From an uncultured Lachnospiraceae bacterium (lineage in GTDB: Bacteria; Bacillota; Clostridia; Lachnospirales; Lachnospiraceae): DNA of 64,000 nt. Within the stretch, counting starts at the first letter, position 1, and every line of letters begins with the position of its first letter. Positions 26,041 to 34,289 of this stretch are shown piece after piece. Where the stretch lies: assembly GCA_910579615.1 (NCBI GenBank), contig CAJTUA010000011.1, positions 70,377-134,376 on the forward strand. Direction: 5' to 3'. A program made the position numbers and the translations under genes. Below the pieces are notes generated by a model. It was not told the DNA's origin, ran no database searches, and was given only the letters and a program-made list of their open reading frames with translations.

Positions 26041-29004
26041 CTAGTTTTCTTCGTAAAGCGGCAGGTTAAATTCCTTGCGCTTATAGTCAATCTCGGAATT
26101 TATCAGGAGAACCTTATCCATCAGCTCTTCCCTCGGCGATACCGAGTCAGTCTTCGTTGTCACACGGTAGAACGCATTGTTTACATTTCTCCAGGAGAAA
26201 TATCCGCCCGGAACCTGCGGGATTCCCCGAACCTTTGAAAACTGCTCCATCAGTGCGGTGCGCTCTGTGTTTGGCCACGGCAGAGCCTCGAACGCCTCGA
26301 TGTTCGCCGTCGCGATGCGGGCTGCGGAACCCATCAGGGACTCCATCTCACGCCCGTATTCAATCTGTGTATCCGCCGAAGTCCACCATTTTAAAAACTC
26401 CCAGGAGGCATCGGTATCCGCGTTGTCCTGCATCATAATGCATGCCTGGCCGGTGCTTCCAACTGTATTGTCCACCGTGCCATCCTCCAACGCCACGCCC
26501 GGAACCGGAGCCATCCCCCACAGACCCTTGATATCCGGTGCGGATACCTGCAGGTTGTTGTACAGCGTGTAATCCGCGATGATAATCGGGCACTCGCCGA
26601 GACGGAACCTCTCGTCTACAACCGTAGCCTGGTCAAGCTTGTAATCTGTGTAAAATTCGCAGTATTCCTTGAATGCATTGATTGCCGCGTCGGAATCAAG
26701 CGCGGAGCGGGACGCATCCTCATTATAGTAGCTTCCGCCGTTCTGGTAGAGAATCATCGCAAAAATATTCTCGCCCGGCAGCATGCCGATTTCCATCTGG
26801 TTTTTGCTTAAAACCGTCATAACGACCTTCACCTCATCCCATGTCGTCGGGATTTCAAGCCCCAACTCCTTTAGGATGTCCTTGCGGTAAAACATCATCG
26901 GGAACGTCTGCGTTTCCGGCAGGCCGTAGGTCGCACCGTTGAACTGGAACGCCTCCATCGCACTCGGATAAAAGCGCGAAGTTACTTCGCCAAGGTCGCC
27001 AAACTGGCTCAGATCCGCCACCGCGTTTCGCAGACCGTAATTCATCGGCAGGTCATTGCCGACCTGTATCGCAACATCCGGTCCCTGCCCCGCGAGCGTT
27101 GCCTGCAGGAGCGTACCCATATCAACAATCATGACGTTGACGCTGATACCCGTCTTGTTCGTAAATGTCTTATCAATCAGAGCCTTGATAACATTCGCCT
27201 GGTCACGCCCGGAACCAACCCAGAGCGTGATGGAGCGCGCATCCCCCTGCGCCACATTGCCAATCTGGTTGTAATCAATGACAAACGAGTAATAAAGCCT
27301 TGTAAACTCATATAAAATCCTGGTCCAGAAGCCATTGTTTGCCGCCTTTACCGATTCCCCCGGCGAGGTAATATAAATCGTGTCAAGCTGCAATGGCTGC
27401 TCAAGCGCCGATGTCACCCAGGTACCGAGCGCACGGACATTGATTTTATAAGAGGAAATTACCTTTACAAAGCGCTCCGGGTCCTTGACAAGCTCATCGA
27501 GCTGGTCGCGCATCGTAATCAGCGCCGTTTCCTTGTCGCTGCTCTTGCCCGTCACCGCGCGAAGCTGCGTGATAACTTCCTGAAGCTCATTCCTGACATT
27601 TTGCATCTCGTCCCTTACCTCCGGAAGCGATGCCTCAATCTGGTAATCGCGGTAGGAATCCGGCGTAACACCCGTGATGCGGATAATCTTGCGGTAAGTT
27701 GCATTCAGCTGCGATACACACTCCTGCACCTTGCTGATAATCGTTGAAAACTCGCCGAGAACCGTCTGCATGCGCAATGTATGGTGCCCTGCTTCAAGAT
27801 AAATCTTATATGCCTCTTTGTTTTCATCCTCCAGCGTATCCATGCGCCAGGTCTGCTCATAGGTAAAGCCGTAATCGTTTAATTCCTCAAACGGCACCAC
27901 ACCATCAATCATAATCTTCCTTGAAACATAAAGACCCTTTACAAAATTCTGTCTTGCATGGAAGGAAAAGGTGTAATAACCGCTCTCCTCAACATCAAAA
28001 TCCCACTCAATCCACTGGTTGACAAGCCGCCAGGAATTTCCGCCGATGGTGTTGTTGAGCAGTGCCTTTGCACTCGCCGGATAGACACCTGGTGAGGACT
28101 GGTCCTGCATCGGATAAAGCATCTGTGAGGATGCCTTTGTCGCATTCTCCGCCTCAATGCGGATAACCTTTCCCGATGTATCCGAGGCACCCTGCGCATC
28201 CCACTCCGCCTTCTTCTGCGCGTAATTGGCAACCCTGCTTTCATTCGAAAGCTTCATGCGGCGCAGAAGCATCGGCTCACGCCTTGAAACAATCGTGATG
28301 GTATGCCTGCCCGCTGTCAGGTAAATCGAGAGCCTGTTGGTAATATAACCATCGGCATCGTAAAGGTAACTGTCCGTCATCCATTCCGGGGCTTCCTCCA
28401 TCGAAGGCTTCAAATCATTGCCCTGGTTATCCTTCGCCCAGTTCTTCACAAGAATACCGTCCTCGTTCACAAGCGTATCCTCTACCGTGTTTTTCCATAC
28501 ACGCTGGAATTCCACGAGAGCAAGCTCATTGTAAAGGAGCTTCCCATCCACAAAAAACGCCCTCTGAATGTCCGCGCTGTTGCCTTCCACCGGATAATAA
28601 TCAAGCGCAAGTTCATAAAAGCCCTCCGTGCGGATATCAACCTCGTACTCAATCAACCCCTCATCTTCCATGAGGACGGAAGTTCCTTCCATTCCCTCAT
28701 AGTTTTCATAGGTAGTCGGTGCCGCTTCCACATCATTTCCCGCTGCGTCGGTTTCCCCCTTCGTAAAGCGCACATAGTCCGCCGCGTCAATCACGTAGGT
28801 CTCATCCGGGTGCACATCGCCATACTGCGCGGCGTACTCTTCATAGCTAAGCATCGAGCTGTCAATCGAGTAGGTCGCCACGATATCCTCATAGTCGTCA
28901 AGCGGCACATCCGTCTTAGCGTCCGTGGTGGTTGCCGGCGACAAAAGAACTGTGGCCACGAGCAGGAATGCGGTCATTCTTTTACGCATTTTCTTCCCCA
29001 TCAT
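26041..29004 (-). CDS. Multidomain solute-binding protein with N-terminal carbohydrate-binding-like modules
   Basis: 987 residues from the ATG at 29004 (GGAAGGAG site; ATG at 29001 equally good). Signal peptide about 1-30 ends in SPATTTDA without a lipobox cysteine. Two beta-sandwich modules follow: about 55-255 (VDIRTEGFYELALDYYPVEG, YLTAGRHTITIVSRREP) and about 285-430 (IRIEAENAT, NQWIEWDFDVEESGYYTFSF, YLEAGHHTLRMQ), both like CBM35/CBM6 folds. A helical segment (about 440-560, LPEVRDEMQNVRNELQEVIT) leads to a solute-binding domain (about 590-985: SITLWVGSGRDQANVIKALI, GPDVAIQVGND, MMFYRKDILKELGLEIPTTW). Twice the usual length. Substrate presumed to be mannan oligosaccharides; how it stays at the membrane is unclear. 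Confidence 0.85.
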   Translation of the reverse strand: MMGKKMRKRMTAFLLVATVLLSPATTTDAKTDVPLDDYEDIVATYSIDSSMLSYEEYAAQYGDVHPDETYVIDAADYVRFTKGETDAAGNDVEAAPTTYENYEGMEGTSVLMEDEGLIEYEVDIRTEGFYELALDYYPVEGNSADIQRAFFVDGKLLYNELALVEFQRVWKNTVEDTLVNEDGILVKNWAKDNQGNDLKPSMEEAPEWMTDSYLYDADGYITNRLSIYLTAGRHTITIVSRREPMLLRRMKLSNESRVANYAQKKAEWDAQGASDTSGKVIRIEAENATKASSQMLYPMQDQSSPGVYPASAKALLNNTIGGNSWRLVNQWIEWDFDVEESGYYTFSFHARQNFVKGLYVSRKIMIDGVVPFEELNDYGFTYEQTWRMDTLEDENKEAYKIYLEAGHHTLRMQTVLGEFSTIISKVQECVSQLNATYRKIIRITGVTPDSYRDYQIEASLPEVRDEMQNVRNELQEVITQLRAVTGKSSDKETALITMRDQLDELVKDPERFVKVISSYKINVRALGTWVTSALEQPLQLDTIYITSPGESVKAANNGFWTRILYEFTRLYYSFVIDYNQIGNVAQGDARSITLWVGSGRDQANVIKALIDKTFTNKTGISVNVMIVDMGTLLQATLAGQGPDVAIQVGNDLPMNYGLRNAVADLSQFGDLGEVTSRFYPSAMEAFQFNGATYGLPETQTFPMMFYRKDILKELGLEIPTTWDEVKVVMTVLSKNQMEIGMLPGENIFAMILYQNGGSYYNEDASRSALDSDAAINAFKEYCEFYTDYKLDQATVVDERFRLGECPIIIADYTLYNNLQVSAPDIKGLWGMAPVPGVALEDGTVDNTVGSTGQACIMMQDNADTDASWEFLKWWTSADTQIEYGREMESLMGSAARIATANIEAFEALPWPNTERTALMEQFSKVRGIPQVPGGYFSWRNVNNAFYRVTTKTDSVSPREELMDKVLLINSEIDYKRKEFNLPLYEEN

Positions 29005-29020
29005 TTTTTCTCCTTCCAAT

Positions 29021-29695
29021 TTATTCGTAATACCATGATTTGTCCCCCTCCGGTTTTGGCGGCATATACTTGCGCAGTACCGGTTCCACCAGATAGGTTG
29101 AGGCAAAACACCATATGCCGGGCAGCAGAAAAAGGATTGCAAGCATCGGCGTTGTATCTTCCGCTGCCTGCGCGGCGCTTACTGCGGAGTAGAGGAATAC
29201 ACAGCAGCCGCCTGTGCCAGCCATAAGTAATATCGTAACAGGCAGATGCCTGAATACCATACCGGACGCCATCCTTGCAAGGGCGCGCATCCGTATGGAA
29301 AAACGTGAGAGCACCGGGCAGATATAAATCACAAACCCGGCATAAAAAAACAGTAAAATCAGGTAGACGATGGCAAATGCCATGCTTTGTTTTGTCTGTG
29401 CCTGCCATGCCACCTTGAAATTAAAAGTGAGCAAAATCCCCAGCAGGACAAGCACGATGCTTAGCGGAATTCCACGCTTTAGGTTGTTTTTTAAGGAAGT
29501 AAAAAACTCCTTGACCGGATACCCGTGCCCCCTGCGGATGGATTTAATCGTCGCATAGTAGAAAGCGGTGGTCGCCGGGATAATCGTGATGACCGGCAGG
29601 CAGCATAAAAGCCATATGATATTCAGCATAACCAGATGCCCGACTTTGTCCAGAAACTGATACAGCGGACCATCCGACGAGAAAAAACCGCCCAA
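29021..29695 (-). CDS. YesL/DUF624-family membrane protein (TTG start)
   Basis: 224 residues. I place the start at a TTG (29693-29695) because GGAGGTGAT lies 6 bases upstream and because the resulting N-terminus MGGFFSSDGPLYQFLDKVGH matches the usual start of the family; the longer in-frame reading continues into a palindromic repeat. Five membrane segments, with the family block LNIIWLLCCLPVITIIPATTAFYYA. YesL proteins accompany sugar importers and pectin/hemicellulose genes in Firmicutes; their role is not known to me. It lies between the mannanase and the first importer. Confidence 0.85.
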   Translation of the reverse strand: MGGFFSSDGPLYQFLDKVGHLVMLNIIWLLCCLPVITIIPATTAFYYATIKSIRRGHGYPVKEFFTSLKNNLKRGIPLSIVLVLLGILLTFNFKVAWQAQTKQSMAFAIVYLILLFFYAGFVIYICPVLSRFSIRMRALARMASGMVFRHLPVTILLMAGTGGCCVFLYSAVSAAQAAEDTTPMLAILFLLPGIWCFASTYLVEPVLRKYMPPKPEGDKSWYYE

Positions 29696-29713
29696 ACCAT
29701 CACCTCCCATTTT

Positions 29714-29831
29714 GAGTTCCGCATATGCCCCTCCCAGACCCTTTCCCGGCAGAGGAATTTCTCTTGGCCCTGCTCCGAGAAATTCCTCTGGGGTCTGTAC
29801 GGGGCATATGCTGATTTTGAGTTCCGCATAC
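29714..29831 (-). repeat. Palindromic intergenic repeat, copy 2 (one full, one partial)
   Basis: Full unit 29714-29818: GCATATGCCCC near one end and GGGGCATATGC near the other, with CCAGACCC and GGGTCTG inside and an inner GAGGAATTTCTC/GAGAAATTCCTC pairing. A fragment of a second unit (GAGTTCCGCATAC) follows at 29819-29831. On minus the element runs into the ribosome binding site of the YesL gene. Confidence 0.85.
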
Positions 29832-29839
29832 ATTATTTT

Positions 29840-31495
29840 TTACTCATGAATCGGGTAATTTTTCAAATCCGGCAGTTCGGATAGGGTGACGACGGCGTCG
29901 TGGGCGTAAACCTTTTTCACCATCTCCTCCTCCGTGTACTTATCGGTGAGCTTATTCATTTTGTTGTTTGCCAGAACAAACTCGCCGCCCCAGGTCGCAA
30001 AGAATCCCCACATTGCCCCGTCGCGAATTGCCAAATCCGGGTCAAACAGGCATCCGTTTTCCGAGAGAACAATCATCTTGCGCGTCTTTGTATACTCGGA
30101 CGCCTCGAGGAATTTCTTAATTTGCGAGGTATAGACCCTCTCACCCGGATAAATATCCTCACCGATGATATCCACATATTCATCGCCCGGGTACCAGTCC
30201 GCAGACTGACCGTTCCAGAGCCAAATCAGGTTATTCAGCCCGTGGTGATTTGTCAGCCTGTCATAGAGCAGCACGTAGAGCTGTTTGTAGGCTTCTGCCC
30301 CTGCATTTCCCCACCAGAACCAACCGCCGGATGCCTCGTGCAGCGGTCTCCACAGAACCGGGACCCCTGCGTCCTGTAAGCGTTTCAGCTGCTCTGCAAT
30401 CGCGTCGATATCGCGTATTAAAAGGTCATACCCTTCCTCATCCTCACCGTCCATAATCTTTTTTAAATCAATGTTCGTATGTTCTTTATAAAAGCCACTG
30501 TACCACACTCCGGTCAAATATTTTTCCGGTGCGTTCCAGTGCCATACAAACGTCACAATACCGCCCTTCTCCCAATACTCTATCGCATTCTCCACCGCCT
30601 TTGAGGAGCTTCCGTTCGCTACCCGCGACGGGGAATACTCAATCATATCAAGCCCAAGCACCGCCGGGTACTCCCCGGTCACACGCCAGATACCTGCGCG
30701 CTCCATGCCGTAAGGTCCGTCGGAATACTGCCCGGAAAGAATCTGTTTTCCGTAGATATCGGTCATATAGCTCATCAGGCGCTTTGCATTATCCGTCGCG
30801 TTCGGATTTACAAGCTGCGCACTCACCGTATACAAATCATCCGGCAATGCCGCTGCCGCGCTCACCGTCAGGCTGTCCAAGCAAATCCACCCCCATGATT
30901 TCAAAAGTGTCACATCGTGCGCCCCAACCGTTAGGTAAACCCGCTCAAAAACCGAGGTTTCAAAGTTGCCCGATTCCGAAGCAAGTGACCCAAGCGACTC
31001 CCCGTCCACGAGGATGTAGTTTTCCTTATAGCCACCCTGATTCGCGGTGGCGAACTCCAAATCATAAAAACCTTCCTGTGTAATGTCAATGTGGAACGTA
31101 CAGGCATCGCCTTCCCCCTCAAGCCCTGTCACATAGCCGCTTCCACTGTAACCGTTCTTGGAATTGTCCGTCTTCGCATTCCCGGTAAGCGTACCGTCTT
31201 CCGCCTCATATGTTACATCCTCCGCCGTCACAACAGGTACCTGTGTCGGCATGGTGAGCGTTTCCGCCCCGCTTCCCGCAGGCTCATTCTTATCTTCCTC
31301 CCCCGTCGGTGCCAGGTTCCCGGTATCCCCTGCCATGGTCGGTGTCACATCCCCATCCGCCGGTGTCTTGTTATTCTCTCCTTCGGCTACGGTCGGTGTC
31401 GGGTTTCCCCCCTGCGTCTTGCCATCCCCGCACGCCGCTGCCGATACCGTAAGAACCGCCGCAAGCGCACAGGCAATCATTCTTTTTTTTCTCAT
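29840..31495 (-). CDS. GH26 endo-beta-1,4-mannanase lipoprotein with CBM35-like module
   Basis: 551 residues. Signal peptide and Cys22 (SAAAC), a Thr/Pro/Glu tether to about residue 90, a CBM35-like module (about 93-212: VTYEAEDGTLTGNA, SGSGYVTGLEGEGD, DITQEGFYDLEF) and a GH26 catalytic domain (about 230-535). Catalytic residues are seen: acid/base Glu387 in WRPLHEASGGWFWWG and nucleophile Glu479 in VLSENG. It would cut mannan backbones at the cell surface into oligosaccharides for the importers. First structural gene after the LacI-type regulator, with its own promoter at 31559-31587. Whether it prefers gluco-, galacto- or plain mannan cannot be read from sequence. Confidence 0.95.
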   Translation of the reverse strand: MRKKRMIACALAAVLTVSAAACGDGKTQGGNPTPTVAEGENNKTPADGDVTPTMAGDTGNLAPTGEEDKNEPAGSGAETLTMPTQVPVVTAEDVTYEAEDGTLTGNAKTDNSKNGYSGSGYVTGLEGEGDACTFHIDITQEGFYDLEFATANQGGYKENYILVDGESLGSLASESGNFETSVFERVYLTVGAHDVTLLKSWGWICLDSLTVSAAAALPDDLYTVSAQLVNPNATDNAKRLMSYMTDIYGKQILSGQYSDGPYGMERAGIWRVTGEYPAVLGLDMIEYSPSRVANGSSSKAVENAIEYWEKGGIVTFVWHWNAPEKYLTGVWYSGFYKEHTNIDLKKIMDGEDEEGYDLLIRDIDAIAEQLKRLQDAGVPVLWRPLHEASGGWFWWGNAGAEAYKQLYVLLYDRLTNHHGLNNLIWLWNGQSADWYPGDEYVDIIGEDIYPGERVYTSQIKKFLEASEYTKTRKMIVLSENGCLFDPDLAIRDGAMWGFFATWGGEFVLANNKMNKLTDKYTEEEMVKKVYAHDAVVTLSELPDLKNYPIHE

Positions 31496-31558
31496 TGATT
31501 CAATCCCCCATCACATATAAAACAAGCGCCTTCTTGCCTTTCCAACGAGATTATATAA

Positions 31559-31587
31559 ATTATATCATACTAAACCGTTTTCGGCAA
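31559..31587 (-). promoter_or_regulatory. Sigma-A promoter of the mannanase-importer operon
   Basis: Minus strand TTGCCG (31582-31587), 17 bp, TATAAT (31559-31564), about 60 bp upstream of the GH26 start. The -35 box is part of a short palindrome CCGAAAACGG that could bind a regulator. Confidence 0.75.
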
Positions 31588-31693
31588 GCACTTTTTTGTG
31601 AAATATGTACAAGTAACTATTGCGATTTGAAAAACCATCTTCGTCGCACTTAACAAATGCACATATTTTTTGTTCACTTTATGCATTATGTCA

Positions 31694-32737
31694 TCATGTC
31701 TGCTTATATTTTTTCGAAGAATCGCGGTAAATCACTTTTGTGTCCACCATTACCATCTCGCCCGGGAGTTCCGGGTGCTGTAAACGGAAAAACAGCTGGC
31801 ACGCCAAACGTTTCCCAAGCCTTGTGTTGCCAACCCGCACAGTCGTCAAAAAGGCATCCACCTGCGCAAGCTCCTCCTGATTGTCAAAGCCCGTCACCGC
31901 GACATCCTCCGGCACCGAAACACCCCTTGCCCGGAGCCCCTTGACAATGTGCATCGCAATCACATCATTCGCACAGACAATCGCATCCGGCATCTCTTTT
32001 ATCCCATCCAGGTATGCCCCGATTTCTTCCTCTGCATAGTATCTGCCAGGCACATGCTGTATTGCCACGATATCCCCGGACGGCACAAGACCAAATTCCC
32101 CGAGCGCTGCCATATATCCAGTGTAGCGGTCCCGAATCGTCCTGCAATAAGAAATGTCCCCAACAAAACCAATTCTTTTTAAACCCTGCCCAACCAGTTG
32201 CTTTGTAATTGCGCGTACACTCTCCGCCCCTTCCGAAACCACAATGTCAACCGGGTAATCCGCTTTGTTTATCAGTGCCGGGAAATCCAGACAGACCGTC
32301 GGCAGTTCCTTTTTCAGAATTTCCGCAAAATATTCCCTGGAAAATACACTAATCAAAATCAGGCCATCAATCTCTTCCGAAAAATCCACCGGCAAAATCA
32401 GCCGCCGCTCCTCCTCCTCACTCACGAAGTCAAACCGAAGCCTGTAGCCGTTCTGGTTTAGCATATCGGATATCCCCATGATAATGCTGTTCCAAAATAC
32501 CGAAATCTCTCTTCGCGCAAGCACAAGGACGGTCTTTGACTCACTGTGGCCAACATGGAGCTTAAACTCATTCAGCGCTGAGGGCGATACCTTTAAATAG
32601 CCCATCTCGCACGCTTTTTCAATCACCATATAGCGTGTTTCATACGCGACGGTATCACTGTTGTTCAGCGCACGCGCTACCGTGTTGCGCGAAAGGTTCA
32701 GTTCTCTTGCCACATCCTGTATCGTAACTTTTTTCAT
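31694..32737 (-). CDS. LacI-family transcriptional regulator
   Basis: 347 residues from the ATG at 32737, preceded by AAGGAGGAGAA; the longer reading lacks family similarity. N-terminal helix-turn-helix VTIQDVARELNLSRNTVARA (about 3-22), then the periplasmic-binding-like sensor (about 60-345): SKTVLVLARREISVFWNSII, DGLILISVF, LVGQGLKRIGFVGD, PDAIVCANDVIAMHIVKGLR, DVAVTGFDNQEEL. The hinge region usually reading NxxAR-L is replaced by VSPSALNEFKLHVGH. Gene order (regulator, then mannanase operon) makes it the likely local regulator. Its ligand is probably a mannooligosaccharide or a phosphorolysis product; this is inference. Confidence 0.92.
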   Translation of the reverse strand: MKKVTIQDVARELNLSRNTVARALNNSDTVAYETRYMVIEKACEMGYLKVSPSALNEFKLHVGHSESKTVLVLARREISVFWNSIIMGISDMLNQNGYRLRFDFVSEEEERRLILPVDFSEEIDGLILISVFSREYFAEILKKELPTVCLDFPALINKADYPVDIVVSEGAESVRAITKQLVGQGLKRIGFVGDISYCRTIRDRYTGYMAALGEFGLVPSGDIVAIQHVPGRYYAEEEIGAYLDGIKEMPDAIVCANDVIAMHIVKGLRARGVSVPEDVAVTGFDNQEELAQVDAFLTTVRVGNTRLGKRLACQLFFRLQHPELPGEMVMVDTKVIYRDSSKKYKQT

Positions 32738-32888
32738 TTCTCCTCCTTCCCTGCATTCTTTTTGCGTAATTTTGAGCCTTTGCACTATAGGAAAGGCATA
32801 TTTATTTTGCATCATGTATGCTTCCTTTTATGGCTGCATTTGTACATTCTTATTCCCGGAAGCCAGAAGATGCCTTTTTCTATCTAGC

Positions 32889-32917
32889 ATTTTAACATAC
32901 CTCCATTCAATTTTCAA
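32889..32917 (-). promoter_or_regulatory. Sigma-A promoter of the LacI-type regulator
   Basis: Minus strand TTGAAA (32912-32917), 17 bp, TAAAAT (32889-32894). It lies about 150 bp upstream of the regulator start. Further TGCA motifs lie both downstream (32781, 32808) and upstream (32988-33034). Confidence 0.6.
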
Positions 32918-32987
32918 GACCATATTTATATGTTTTTCACAATTTTGAACAATTTTTATCTTTTTCGTAAATTTTCGCGCATTATTT

Positions 32988-33034
32988 TGCACCATACGTC
33001 TGCATTAAAATGCAACAAAATGCACTCCTATGCA
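32988..33034. promoter_or_regulatory. Array of TGCA motifs at 10-bp spacing
   Basis: TGCA begins at 33001, 33011, 33021 and 33031, exactly 10 bp apart, plus one at 32988 within TTTTGCACCAT. The array lies about 70-120 bp upstream of the regulator's -35 box. The same tetranucleotide in a similar T-rich setting is clustered at 13184-13313. Likely a protein-binding array; the protein is unknown. Confidence 0.45.
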
Positions 33035-33083
33035 AAGGTCGCCATTGCTGGGATGCAGAGGGATATCTTCACATTCTGCGCAT

Positions 33084-33121
33084 AACAAAACCGTTTTCCA
33101 CAGCTTCCTGCAGAAAACGGT
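33084..33121 (-). terminator. Intrinsic terminator after the YbjQ-family gene
   Basis: ACCGTTTTC / GAAAACGGT stem (33090-33098 with 33113-33121), followed on minus by TTTTGTTATG. It lies 85 bp past the stop at 33206. Confidence 0.75.
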
Positions 33122-33205
33122 CTTCCACTCTGTGCCGGAAAAATATTTCCGTCACCATCGCCTTATGTTGTTTGCATTTTATAACATCCTTATGGATTCC
33201 CCCGG

Positions 33206-33520
33206 CTACATCAAAAACCGCACTGCGGTTCCGTATGCCATCACCTCCGCCGCACCCTGCATAATCGCCGCGGAAGCATAGCGCACATTCACAACCGCGT
33301 CCGCCCCGAGCGCTGCGGCCTCGGCAACCATGCGGCCCGTCGCCAAATCGCGGGCTTCCGACATCATCTCATTATAAGAAGTCAGCTCCCCGCCAACTAA
33401 GGATTTGAATCCCTGCGCAATGTCCTTGCCCATATGTTTTGACTGGATTGTGCTGCCCTTTACAAGCCCTAACATCTCAAGTTCTTTTCCCGAAATATAA
33501 TCGGTGTTAACGATAATCAT
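33206..33520 (-). CDS. YbjQ/UPF0145-family small protein
   Basis: 104 residues. Start at 33520 (MIIVNTDYISGKELEMLGLV) after GGAGGGATATCAT; a longer open reading extends into the upstream repeats and is not real. Seen: KGSTIQSKHMGKDIAQGFKS and LGADAVVNVRYASA, the hallmark blocks of the YbjQ (PF01906-type) family, which form a pentameric beta/alpha ring. The function of the family is uncertain. It stands alone between the regulator and the repeat array, with its own terminator. Confidence 0.9.
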   Translation of the reverse strand: MIIVNTDYISGKELEMLGLVKGSTIQSKHMGKDIAQGFKSLVGGELTSYNEMMSEARDLATGRMVAEAAALGADAVVNVRYASAAIMQGAAEVMAYGTAVRFLM

Positions 33521-33538
33521 ATGATATCCCTCCATTTT

Positions 33539-33985
33539 AAGTTCCGCATACGCCCTTCCAGACCCTCTCACGGCAGTGGCATTTTGTCCGTTCTGAAGCA
33601 CTCCCAAAATCCCACTGGGGTCTGTACGGGCATATGCTGTTTTAAGTTCCGCATATGCCCTCCCAGACCCACTTCCGGCAGTGGTATTTTGTCCGTTCCA
33701 ATGCACTCCCAAAATACCACTGGGGTCTGTACGGGCATATGCTGTTTTTAAGTTCCGCATACGCCCTTCCAGACCCTCTCACGGCAGTGGCATTTTGTCC
33801 GTTCTGAAGCACTCCCAAAATCCCACTGGGGGCTGTACGGGCATATGCTGTTTTTAGTTCCGCATACGCCCTCCCAGACCCACTTCCGGCAGTGGTATTT
33901 TGTCCGTTCCAATGCACTCCCAAAATACCACTGGGGGCTGTACGGGCATATGCTGTTTTAAGTTCCGCATACGCCCTCCCGGCAT
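33539..33985 (-). repeat. Tandem array of four palindromic repeats plus a fragment
   Basis: Units start at 33539, 33644, 33750 and 33855 (period 105-106 bp), with a truncated fifth at 33960. Each unit has ends GCATAYGCCC and GGGCATATGC, inner CCAGACCC / GGGTCTG or GGGGCTG, and CAGTGG / CCACTG, so each can fold into a long hairpin. Units 1 and 3 are nearly identical, as are 2 and 4, giving an A-B-A-B order. The array lies directly upstream of the YbjQ-family gene's ribosome binding site. No gene is supported in 33521-34289; the rest is the receptor leader. Confidence 0.92.
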
Positions 33986-34109
33986 GCGTTTTCTATAACA
34001 TGATATCATACGGGACTTGCAAAATCAAGCTGTGGGGAAATGAAAACGAATTTTCTAATTTTCCCATAGCATTCTCTATATTTTTATGCTATGATGTTAA
34101 TGGAAAGCG

Positions 34110-34126
34110 TCACAGCAGGGCTGTGA
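34110..34126 (+). other. Small hairpin in the receptor leader
   Basis: TCACAGC-AGG-GCTGTGA, 7-bp arms, about 165 bp upstream of the chemotaxis receptor start. A weak TATGAT-like -10 box lies at 34090-34095. The remainder of the leader (34127-34289) shows no riboswitch that I recognise. Confidence 0.35.
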
Positions 34127-34289
34127 TACACAAAACAGCAACATCCCATGCGATACCAGAATCATTTTCCCAGGACATATTTAAAAATTCATTCCTGCAT
34201 TCTGCATGCCCCAAGGCAGGATAGCACAAGTGATTTCTGAATATCTTGCCCAGAGGAGGTGCTGAACCAACAAGAGAGAGGTAGAATTT

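Noticed and set aside
33521..33923. Short proteins with repeated YAELK and ARTDPSGILGV segments on the minus strand
   Set aside because: These readings lie wholly inside the palindromic repeats and repeat with their period; they are translation of repeat DNA, not genes.
33539..33985. CRISPR array
   Set aside because: The units are 105-bp palindromes without short unique spacers, and no cas genes are present.
34081..34289. Cyclic di-GMP riboswitch upstream of the chemotaxis receptor
   Set aside because: A TCACAGC-AGG-GCTGTGA hairpin suggested it, but the conserved core and tetraloop receptor of the known classes are not present.
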